From CAYSZB01 sp964435475 (GTDB lineage: Bacteria; Chloroflexota; Anaerolineae; Anaerolineales; Anaerolineaceae): a stretch of 39,238 nucleotides of DNA. A program made the position numbers and the translations under genes. Shown one piece after another: positions 1-6,892 of the stretch. Positions within the stretch are counted from its first letter, which is position 1; each line of letters starts with the position of its first letter. Under the pieces are notes generated by a model that ran no database searches, was not told the DNA's origin, and worked only from the letters and a program-made list of their open reading frames with translations. Location: contig CAYSZB010000017.1 in the NCBI GenBank assembly GCA_964435475.1, forward strand, positions 1 to 39,238. The letters are read 5' to 3'.

Positions 1-203
1 TGGAATACTGGCATAATTACAAGCTTGTCTTCTTGTGCGATCTGGTGGGCGGTTCTGCCAGACCCAGCATCGAGACAACGGATATTGGTTTCTTTTATCA
101 ACATAAGCTGCCTGAGTTATCAAAATTTCGAATCACAGACGAAGATATTTACGAAGCGTTTTATCACCTGGATCATCCAGGTGAAAGTACCTACTTTGAT
201 TGA
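1..203 (+). CDS. Nudix hydrolase, C-terminal part (5' cut by window edge)
   Basis: The frame starting at base 3 is open from the window edge to a TGA at 201-203 and gives the last 66 residues of a protein. The residues CDLVGG, PSIETTDIGFF and the ending of the type HHLDHPGESTYFD match the C-terminus of Nudix hydrolases that carry an extra N-terminal domain (ADP-ribose/NDP-sugar pyrophosphatase-like). The Nudix box itself lies outside the window, so substrate cannot be judged. The gene ends 11 bp before the next start codon and may lead the long operon that follows. The family call rests on motif recall from a short tail. Confidence 0.7.
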   Translation, partial: EYWHNYKLVFLCDLVGGSARPSIETTDIGFFYQHKLPELSKFRITDEDIYEAFYHLDHPGESTYFD

Positions 204-214
204 GGATATGGCAA

Positions 215-1564
215 ATGATCATCAATAATGCAAGGATTGTGACATGGGGACAGAATAATGAGATCATCACCGGTAAATCTTTACTTATCACGGATGGCAA
301 GATTCAACAAATTGCCGATCACTATGCATTGTGCAACCGGTTTCCTGGGGAAGAGGTCATCAATGCTAACAATATGTTGCTCATGCCCGGCAATATCTGT
401 GCCCATACGCATTTTTATGGCGCATTTGCCAGGGGCATGGCGATCCCGGGAGAACCCGCTGCTGATTTTGTTCAAATACTGCAGAAGCTTTGGTGGAAAC
501 TGGATAAAGCCCTGGATGAGGAAGCGGTCCGCTATTCAGCCTTGGTTTGTCTTTTGGATGCCATCCGCTATGGTACGACCACTTTGATCGATCATCATGC
601 TTCGCCCAATAGCATTGATGGTTCTCTTGATATCCTCGCTGAGGTTGTTGCGGAAGCAGGGTTAAGAGCATCCTTGTGTTACGAAGTGACGGATAGGGAC
701 GGACAGGAAAGGGCCAGGGCGGGGATAGACGAAAATGCCCGCTTTTTGAGGAAACTGCACGAGAATTCCAATGGGAACGATCTGCTTAGGGGTCATTTTG
801 GACTGCATGCAAGTCTGACCCTTTCTGATCAGACACTCCAGCGTTGTGTTGAAGCATGCCCCGGGGAGATCGGGTTTCACACCCACGTTGCTGAGGGGCT
901 GGCGGACGAACTTGACTCAATCGAAAAGTATGGCGTTCGGGTAATTGAACGGCTTGCCCGCTTTGGTGTGTTAAAAGCCAACTCCATTCTCGCCCATGGT
1001 ATCCACCTGGATGACCGCGAGATAGGTCTCCTTGCCGGATCTGGTGCCTGGTTGACCCATCAACCCCGCTCCAACATGAACAATGCAGTGGGAGTTGCTC
1101 CAATTGAAAAAATGCTCGACAAGGGTGTCAGGGTTGGGCTTGGCAATGACGGTTTTTCGAATGCCATGTGGGAAGAGTGGAAATCTGCCTACCTGGTTCA
1201 CAAAGACCATGCCGGAGATCCACGCAGGATGAACGGGTACCAGGTGCTGCAGATGGCTGTCATGAATAATTCACAGTTGGTCAGCGAACTCTTTAACGGT
1301 CTTTGTGTAGGTGAAATCAGGCCTGGCGCGGCAGCAGACCTCATATTTGTCGATTACAAGGAGTTCACACCACTCACCCCCGGTAATCTCCCCTGGCATA
1401 TCTTGTTTGGCTTTCGCGATGGGATGGTGGTTTCAACGATGGTGAACGGGAAATTTTTGATGAAAGATCGAAAATTTTTGACCTTGGATGAACAGGAAAT
1501 ATCGCTTAAGGCGAAAGAGATCGCTCTGAAAGTTTGGAAAAAAGTTGAAGGACAGGGATCATGA
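215..1564 (+). CDS. ssnA: SsnA-like metal-dependent amidohydrolase
   Basis: A 449-residue cytosolic amidohydrolase of the TRZ/ATZ and SsnA group, which hydrolyses C-N bonds such as amino groups on N-heterocycles. Visible metal ligands are the HTH pair at His64/His66, His224 in a FHTHVAE motif with Glu227, His261 in AHGIH and Asp312 in GNDGF, in the canonical order for the family. I start at ATG 215, not the upstream in-frame TTG at 200: the sequence TGAGGA at 201-206 is a suitable ribosome site and the family N-terminus begins here. In enterobacteria ssnA sits beside xdhD and ygfM, relatives of which occur downstream here, in a region linked to purine breakdown. The stop overlaps the next start by 4 bp (ATGA). 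The exact substrate is unknown. Confidence 0.85.
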   Translation: MIINNARIVTWGQNNEIITGKSLLITDGKIQQIADHYALCNRFPGEEVINANNMLLMPGNICAHTHFYGAFARGMAIPGEPAADFVQILQKLWWKLDKALDEEAVRYSALVCLLDAIRYGTTTLIDHHASPNSIDGSLDILAEVVAEAGLRASLCYEVTDRDGQERARAGIDENARFLRKLHENSNGNDLLRGHFGLHASLTLSDQTLQRCVEACPGEIGFHTHVAEGLADELDSIEKYGVRVIERLARFGVLKANSILAHGIHLDDREIGLLAGSGAWLTHQPRSNMNNAVGVAPIEKMLDKGVRVGLGNDGFSNAMWEEWKSAYLVHKDHAGDPRRMNGYQVLQMAVMNNSQLVSELFNGLCVGEIRPGAAADLIFVDYKEFTPLTPGNLPWHILFGFRDGMVVSTMVNGKFLMKDRKFLTLDEQEISLKAKEIALKVWKKVEGQGS

Positions 1565-2235
1565 TGGAATCACAATTAAATCAGAAAATTATTGCAATTG
1601 TTGGTGGAACAGGTAAAGAAGGCAAGGGGCTGGCATACCGCTGGGCTTTGGCCGGTCACAAAGTGATCATTGGTTCACGCAATTTTGAAAAGGCCCAGGC
1701 TGCTGTCGAGGAACTCAAAGTCATGCTCCATGGAAAGGGCGACATCACAGGTGCTGATAACCAGACAGCCGTAGATGCCTGTGAGATCGCAGTGATCACA
1801 GTACCTTATGCTGCCCACCAGGCCATCCTTGAGGAATTAAAAGAGACCTTATTGGCGAAGTTGATCATTGATGTTGTGGTTCCACTGAACCCACCCAAAG
1901 TGACGCGGGTCTCCATGCCCCCTGAGGGAAGCGCTGCCCTGCAGGCGAAGGCGATCCTGGGCGAAGGCGCAAAAGTGACCTGTGCCTTCAACAATATCTC
2001 CTATGAAAGATTGTTATCCGGTGAAGAGGTAGATTGTGATGTGCTGGTTTGTGGCAACAGCAAGGACGCCCGCCAGCTGGTGATCGGCTTGGTTGAAGAT
2101 ACCGGTTTGAAGGCATGGGACGCCGGACCTTTGGAGAACTCCATGGTGGTTGAGGGTCTGACCTCGATTCTGATCGGCTTAAATATCCAATATAAGGTAC
2201 CTTCATCTGGCATTCGGATCACCGGGATCAACTGA
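1561..2235 (+). CDS. npdG: NADPH-dependent F420 reductase (F420H2:NADP+ oxidoreductase)
   Basis: A 224-residue Rossmann-fold protein. The N-terminal GGTGKEGKGLAYRWALAGH stretch followed by IIGSR is the NADP-binding signature of the Fno/NpdG family, and total length fits. The enzyme transfers hydride between NADPH and coenzyme F420, so it sets the F420H2 pool for F420-dependent enzymes. It is translationally coupled to the upstream amidohydrolase (ATGA overlap), and a second ATG directly follows the first. The next three genes make F420, which supports this call over the related ketopantoate reductase or pyrroline reductase families. Confidence 0.9.
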   Translation: MMESQLNQKIIAIVGGTGKEGKGLAYRWALAGHKVIIGSRNFEKAQAAVEELKVMLHGKGDITGADNQTAVDACEIAVITVPYAAHQAILEELKETLLAKLIIDVVVPLNPPKVTRVSMPPEGSAALQAKAILGEGAKVTCAFNNISYERLLSGEEVDCDVLVCGNSKDARQLVIGLVEDTGLKAWDAGPLENSMVVEGLTSILIGLNIQYKVPSSGIRITGIN

Positions 2236-2240
2236 TCTTT

Positions 2241-3017
2241 ATGAAATCCAAACCTTTCGTCATGACCAGGCTTGTTGGGGTCAAACCTGTCACTGCAGGT
2301 GATGACCTTGTTGATATCCTGATCAATTCTCTCAAAAAGTCACAAATTCGATTAAAAAATGGGGATGTCCTGGTTGTAACCCAGAAGATCGTTTCAAAGT
2401 CAGAGGGACGGCTGGTCAACCTGTCCACTGTAAAAGTAACGGATGAAGCAAGGTTGGTCGCCGCGGAAGTGGAGAAAAGGCCTGAGTTGGTCCAGTTGAT
2501 TCTCGAAGAAAGTAATGAGGTGCTGCGTAAAAGGCCCGGGACGATCATCGTCGAAACCAGGTCTGGTTTTGTCTGTGCCAACGCTGGAATTGACCACTCC
2601 AATGTCAAAGGCGATTGGGGAGATCCTGAAGACTGGGTGCTCTTGCTTCCAAAGGATGCGGATGCATCGGCTGAAAGGATCCGCGAGGGCATCGAAGCGG
2701 TTACAGGCAAAAAGGTCGGCGTTCTGATCATTGACTCAGTTGGCAGGGCTTGGCGAAATGGTACCATTGGCATGGCGATCGGATTGTCTGGCTTGCCTTC
2801 CTTGGTTGACCTGCGGGGGGTGGACGACCTCTACAATTACAAGCTTCGCGTTACAGTGGTGGCAGCTGCAGATGGCCTGGCAGCAGCCGCATCCTTGATG
2901 ATGGGAGAGGCCGCCGAAGGCACACCAGTGGTTCATGTACGTGGCTTTCCCTATCCCAGTGGCGACGGGTCTGCCAGGCAACTTGTCCGCAGTAAATCAC
3001 AGGATCTATTCAGGTAA
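2241..3017 (+). CDS. cofE: Coenzyme F420-0:L-glutamate ligase
   Basis: A 258-residue protein matching CofE, which adds gamma-linked glutamates to F420-0 using GTP. Recognisable stretches include VVTQKIVSKSEGR, GFVCANAGIDHSN, DSVGRAWRNGTIGMAIG and AADGLAAAA with MGEA, in the expected order across the whole length. It is the stand-alone form and lacks the C-terminal nitroreductase-like domain that actinobacterial FbiB uses to reduce dehydro-F420-0. The ribosome site is weak. An alternative ATG at 2262 would also preserve the core. It lies 5 bp after npdG and overlaps cofD by 1 bp. Confidence 0.92.
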   Translation: MKSKPFVMTRLVGVKPVTAGDDLVDILINSLKKSQIRLKNGDVLVVTQKIVSKSEGRLVNLSTVKVTDEARLVAAEVEKRPELVQLILEESNEVLRKRPGTIIVETRSGFVCANAGIDHSNVKGDWGDPEDWVLLLPKDADASAERIREGIEAVTGKKVGVLIIDSVGRAWRNGTIGMAIGLSGLPSLVDLRGVDDLYNYKLRVTVVAAADGLAAAASLMMGEAAEGTPVVHVRGFPYPSGDGSARQLVRSKSQDLFR

Positions 3018-4000
3018 TGGAAAAGGAAAATTTTAAAGATTTTTCACACCTGAAAATTGTTGCACTGGCTGGTGGCGTTGGCGGTGCAAAACTGGCCCAT
3101 GGCTTATCAATGGTTCTGCCCGATGAAAACCTGACCGTGATCGTCAATACCGGCGATGATTTCATGCATATGGGTCTTTTTATCAGCCCGGATATTGATA
3201 CAGTAACTTACACCCTCTCCGCCAAAGCCAATCCTGATAGCGGTTGGGGTTTATTAATTGAGACCTGGAACACTTTGGAGACGGTGATTAAATTGGGAGG
3301 GCCTGCCTGGTTCCAGGTGGGCGATCAGGACCTTGCAACTCACCTGGTGCGAACGGAACTCCTCGGGAAAGGATTGAACCTTACCCAGGTAACCCAGTAC
3401 TTTTGCGAGTTGTGGGGGATCGGGGTTCGTGTTTTGCCCATGACCAACGACCCGATCAGGACGATCGTCTTTACAAAGGATGGCAGGCAGCTGGCATTCC
3501 AGGAGTATTTTGTTAAGGAAAGATTTGAACCTCCTGTGAAGGAATTCGCTTTTGAAGGGGTTGAAAGTGCTCGTCTGACCGCTGAAGTCTCATCCGCAAT
3601 TCACCAGGCGGACCTGGTCTGTATTTGTCCGTCAAATCCCTTCGTCAGCATTGACCCGATGCTATCCATTCCAGGATTCAGGCAATTGTTGAAGAATAAA
3701 ATGATAGTTGCTGTCTCACCGATCGTTGGCGGCAAGGCGCTCAAGGGTCCTGCGGCGAAGATGTACCAGGAACTGGGGATTGAGCCGGGTGTGGAGGCAG
3801 TTGCAGAACATTACACAGGCCTTATCAGGGGGATGGTGATTGATGAAATCGACAGCGCTAAAGCAGATTTGTTGATAGCCAGGGGACTTTTGCCCATGGT
3901 GACCAACACCATCATGAAAAGCGATGCGGACCGGGCAGCCCTGGCAGCGCAGACGCTGAAATTGGCAATTGATCTGACCGTGAGGGCAATCCATCAATGA
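3017..4000 (+). CDS. cofD: 2-phospho-L-lactate (or PEP) transferase CofD
   Basis: A 327-residue protein with the CofD/YvcK-fold start LAGGVGGAKLAHGL, followed by VNTGDDF, ISPDIDTVTYTL and the C-terminal CPSNPFVSIDPML and VSPIVGGKALKGPAAKM blocks typical of CofD. It transfers the phospholactyl (or phosphoenolpyruvyl) group from the GDP-activated donor to the deazaflavin Fo, giving (dehydro-)F420-0. The start codon overlaps the cofE stop by 1 bp and its stop overlaps the cofC start (ATGA). Which three-carbon donor is used cannot be read from sequence alone. Confidence 0.93.
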   Translation: MEKENFKDFSHLKIVALAGGVGGAKLAHGLSMVLPDENLTVIVNTGDDFMHMGLFISPDIDTVTYTLSAKANPDSGWGLLIETWNTLETVIKLGGPAWFQVGDQDLATHLVRTELLGKGLNLTQVTQYFCELWGIGVRVLPMTNDPIRTIVFTKDGRQLAFQEYFVKERFEPPVKEFAFEGVESARLTAEVSSAIHQADLVCICPSNPFVSIDPMLSIPGFRQLLKNKMIVAVSPIVGGKALKGPAAKMYQELGIEPGVEAVAEHYTGLIRGMVIDEIDSAKADLLIARGLLPMVTNTIMKSDADRAALAAQTLKLAIDLTVRAIHQ

Positions 4001-5646
4001 CCTGCAATATCATTGTCCCGGTTAAATGCTTCAATAAAGGGAAAACCAGGCTCTCAGATGTGATGGACCTTACCCAACGAGCTCAATTGAGCCGGTTGCT
4101 TCTGAAAAACACACTGGAGGTTATAAAACGGGTCAAAGTGCCTGTCCATCCCGTTGTTGTCAGCCATGACCCTTTTGCACTGGAAATGGCAGCCTTGGCA
4201 GGTTTTTCGGCTATAGACGACCTCGGTTATGATGATCTTAATCTTGCCATCATGAAAGCTACCCGGGAAATTAAGGATGGCAATCCTGGCATGGTGATGA
4301 TCCTGCCTGCAGATCTGCCATTATTGACTGAAATGGATATTGAACAGGTCATTTCTGAAGGCAGGCAGGCTCCTGTGGCAGTGATCGTACCGGATCGACG
4401 GGAGCAGGGAACTAACTGCCTCCTTCTCAACCCGCCGGACCTGATAGGCGCCAGTTTCGGAGAAGGTTCCTACAAAAGACACAAGGAATTGGTGAATTTA
4501 GCTCAAGGTGATGTTAAAATAATTCATAACGAAAATTTATCGATCGACCTGGACCTTCCAGAGGACCTGCAATTTTTAACAGGCAGAGAACACAGCCGAT
4601 CTGGAATTGTTGATCTGTTGAACCAACTAGACAAAAAGAAAAGAGGAATTATGTTTGATCGGGTAGCCCTTTATTTACAGGATGCACATGACCTGCGTGA
4701 TGGATTGGATTATGTCCGTTATGCTGAAGCCAAAGGTTTTGAGGCAGTATGGCAGGCGGAAAGCCGGCTGGTTAGAGATGCGATCGTACCCATGGCAGCC
4801 TATGCAGCGGTAACAGACAAGATCAAAGTAGGTTCAGGTGTGATCAACAACTGGACTCGCAACATCGGTTTGTTGGCATCGACATTCCTGACGCTTGATG
4901 ACCTGGCTCCCAATCGCATCATTTGCGGCATTGGTGCCTGGTGGGACCCACTGGCAAAGAATGTCGGCATTGATCGAACGAAACCTTTGAAAGCGATGGA
5001 AGAGACGATCACTGTGCTTAAGCGCTTGCTCAATATGGAAAATGTCACCTTCGAAGGTGAGTTTGTCCACGTTAAAGGTATTGAGTTGGATGTAGTCCAT
5101 GGCAGGCGGGAACCCAGGCATGTGCCAGTTTATATTGGTGCCACGGGTGAAAAGATGATGGAAATGGCAGGACGCATCGCGGATGGTGTCGTCATGAATT
5201 ATTGTGTACCTGTAGAATACAACGACACCTCTATAGAAATGCTTCACAATGGGTTAAAGCAGTCAGGCCGCACCCTTGAAGAGTTTGACCGACCCCAGTT
5301 GGTCGTATGCTCTGTGGATGAGGATCATGATGTGGCAATTGACACCACCCGGGAACTGCTCACACAGTACCTGGCGCAGCAACCCCATATTGCAAAAGCG
5401 TCCGGGGTCTCCAAAGATGTTGTTGAGAAGATCCAATCGATCCTTGGCTGGCCGGCGACCCATGAACAAATTCAGAAAGCCAAGCACCTGGTTCCGGAGG
5501 AGTTAATTCACAGTATAACAGCGAGCGGAACACCTGGCGAAGCCCGTGCCAAGGTCCAGGAATATATCGATCATGGCTGTACCTGCCCAATTCTCTACCC
5601 GGTGGGTGGCAACGTAAAACTTCTGATCGACACTTTTTCTTCATAA
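3997..5646 (+). CDS. cofC: CofC guanylyltransferase fused to F420/flavin-dependent LLM oxidoreductase
   Basis: One continuous 549-residue frame. Residues 1 to about 205 are CofC: PVKCFNKGKTRLS nucleotide-binding start, PADLPLL and GTNCLLLNPPDLI. This domain activates phospholactate or phosphoenolpyruvate with GTP for CofD. After a short Lys-rich linker, residues 219-549 form a luciferase-like (LLM/MER-type) reductase beginning MFDRVALYLQD, with IKVGSGV, IICGIGAWWDP and VPVYIGATGEKM blocks and the usual C-terminal helices. The junction carries an in-frame ATG (4651) preceded by a good ribosome site, so a separate LLM protein could also be made. Physical linkage of F420 synthesis to an F420-dependent reductase suggests a dedicated use; the substrate is unknown. 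Confidence 0.88.
   Translation: MTCNIIVPVKCFNKGKTRLSDVMDLTQRAQLSRLLLKNTLEVIKRVKVPVHPVVVSHDPFALEMAALAGFSAIDDLGYDDLNLAIMKATREIKDGNPGMVMILPADLPLLTEMDIEQVISEGRQAPVAVIVPDRREQGTNCLLLNPPDLIGASFGEGSYKRHKELVNLAQGDVKIIHNENLSIDLDLPEDLQFLTGREHSRSGIVDLLNQLDKKKRGIMFDRVALYLQDAHDLRDGLDYVRYAEAKGFEAVWQAESRLVRDAIVPMAAYAAVTDKIKVGSGVINNWTRNIGLLASTFLTLDDLAPNRIICGIGAWWDPLAKNVGIDRTKPLKAMEETITVLKRLLNMENVTFEGEFVHVKGIELDVVHGRREPRHVPVYIGATGEKMMEMAGRIADGVVMNYCVPVEYNDTSIEMLHNGLKQSGRTLEEFDRPQLVVCSVDEDHDVAIDTTRELLTQYLAQQPHIAKASGVSKDVVEKIQSILGWPATHEQIQKAKHLVPEELIHSITASGTPGEARAKVQEYIDHGCTCPILYPVGGNVKLLIDTFSS
4641..4653 (+). promoter_or_regulatory. Internal ribosome binding site and start for LLM domain
   Basis: AAGAGGA at 4641-4647 precedes an in-frame ATG at 4651 exactly where the LLM domain begins. 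This is a plausible internal translation start within the cofC-LLM fusion gene, and it could also be a relic of two ancestral genes. Confidence 0.5.
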
Positions 5647-5647
5647 G

Positions 5648-6115
5648 ATGAACAAATTACCAGTCAGCAGGTACTGTTTTGTCTGTGGGAGAAAAAATCC
5701 AAGCGGATTGCACACGGAATTTTTCTCACCATCGCCTGGAGAGGTGGAAACACGGGTGAACCTCAGTAAGGAATTTGAAGGTTTTCCAGGCATTATTCAT
5801 GGTGGTGTCATTTCAGCATTGCTGGATGAGATAGCCGGCAGATCACAGCAAACATTTGTGGATCGCTTTATGGTGACAGCCCAACTGGATATCAGGTTTC
5901 GAAAACCGGTTCTTGTGGATCACCCATACCTGGTCAGGGGGATTGCAGGCTCCATTGTCGGACGGGTCTCAAAAGCCAGGGCTATGATCCTGGATGAAGA
6001 TGGCTCTGTCATGGCTGAAGCCAATGGGGTCTTTGTTGACCTGAAGCAGGAACAAGTAGAGAGTATGCAGGATATCGCAGATTATTGGCGAGTTTATCCT
6101 GATGAGGAGGCGTAA
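5648..6115 (+). CDS. PaaI-family hotdog thioesterase
   Basis: A 155-residue single hotdog-domain protein. The N-terminal YCFVCGRKNPSGLH motif, the central GFPGIIHGGVISALLDE helix motif and the later MVTAQLDIRFRKPV strand are typical of PaaI/YbgC-like acyl-CoA thioesterases. Such enzymes hydrolyse CoA thioesters, often to rescue CoA in catabolic pathways. It is tightly placed between the F420 genes and the molybdenum hydroxylase genes (1 bp after cofC-LLM, 1 bp overlap with the next), which argues for a role in the same pathway, perhaps on a CoA-bound product. Substrate unknown. Confidence 0.8.
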   Translation: MNKLPVSRYCFVCGRKNPSGLHTEFFSPSPGEVETRVNLSKEFEGFPGIIHGGVISALLDEIAGRSQQTFVDRFMVTAQLDIRFRKPVLVDHPYLVRGIAGSIVGRVSKARAMILDEDGSVMAEANGVFVDLKQEQVESMQDIADYWRVYPDEEA

Positions 6116-6888
6116 TGATAACCAACTATATCCGTCCCAAAACGATCGAAGAACTAAAGATCATATTGTCAGGCAAGGACATAGCCCCACTTTTTCTTAG
6201 CGGGGGGTTCTATCACAACCTGGCTGATGCAGGCGAAAAAATAGCCATCGACCTGCAGTTGTTAAACTTCAGAGAGATAAAAGTTTCTACAGATTTAACA
6301 GAGATCGGAGGGGCTGTTTCTTTACAGTCCATTAGTGATCAGATGGTCTCTTCTCCTGGTATAAAAGATGCGATCTTATTGGAAGGCGGAAGGAATATTC
6401 GCAATACCCTCTCCTTGCACACATTTCTTCAGGATTGTAAAGGCAGATCGGCGTTGGCTTGTGTATTGAGTGCGATGGACGCCAGGCTTGAACTTTGCCC
6501 ATCCAATTCTGTGATTTCCATGGAAGAATACTTCAACACCAGGTACAGTGTGAATTCCAGGGAGTTCGTCAGCAAATTGAGTTTGAGAGGTTCTCCCGGA
6601 TTGGCTTTTCACAGCATCGCCCGGACACCTCAGGATCAGCCGATCATTTGCGCTGCTCTTGCGAACTGGAATAAACCAAGATTGAGGATGGTCTTGGGGG
6701 GATTTGGCGATCAACCCACCTTGGTTTATGAAGGGCTTGATCAGGTACAACTGATCAAAGCTTTAGATATTCTGAGAGGAAATCTGGGTGATGAGTGGGC
6801 ATCCGATGAATATCGAATTAATATGGCTCTTTTACTTGTTAAACGCTGCTTCCAGGACTTGGATATGAGAATTGATGAGGAGGGCTAG
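6115..6888 (+). CDS. Degenerate FAD-binding subunit of molybdenum hydroxylase (YgfM/CoxM-like)
   Basis: A 257-residue protein with the overall outline of the medium, FAD-binding subunit of xanthine dehydrogenase-type enzymes: RPKTIEEL start, a strand-rich N-half, and a C-terminal domain with LGGFGDQP and a predicted final helix. The two FAD signatures are altered. Where AGGTDL is expected it has LSGGFYHNL, and where RNxGTIGGNL is expected it has RNIRNTLSLHTFL. It directly precedes the XdhD-like subunit, as ygfM and xdhD are paired in E. coli, so it probably forms a complex with it. FAD binding may be weakened or lost. The family assignment is moderately sure. Confidence 0.7.
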   Translation: MITNYIRPKTIEELKIILSGKDIAPLFLSGGFYHNLADAGEKIAIDLQLLNFREIKVSTDLTEIGGAVSLQSISDQMVSSPGIKDAILLEGGRNIRNTLSLHTFLQDCKGRSALACVLSAMDARLELCPSNSVISMEEYFNTRYSVNSREFVSKLSLRGSPGLAFHSIARTPQDQPIICAALANWNKPRLRMVLGGFGDQPTLVYEGLDQVQLIKALDILRGNLGDEWASDEYRINMALLLVKRCFQDLDMRIDEEG

Positions 6889-6892
6889 AATG
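6877..6892 (+). promoter_or_regulatory. Ribosome binding site deciding the XdhD-like start
   Basis: GAGGAGGG at 6877-6884, inside the end of the previous gene, lies 5 bp before ATG 6890. This favours 6890 over upstream in-frame TTG 6872 and ATG 6875. Confidence 0.7.

Noticed and set aside
25..228. 67-codon plus-strand frame at the window start
   Set aside because: The overlapping frame from base 3 matches a Nudix hydrolase tail; this one has no recognisable content.
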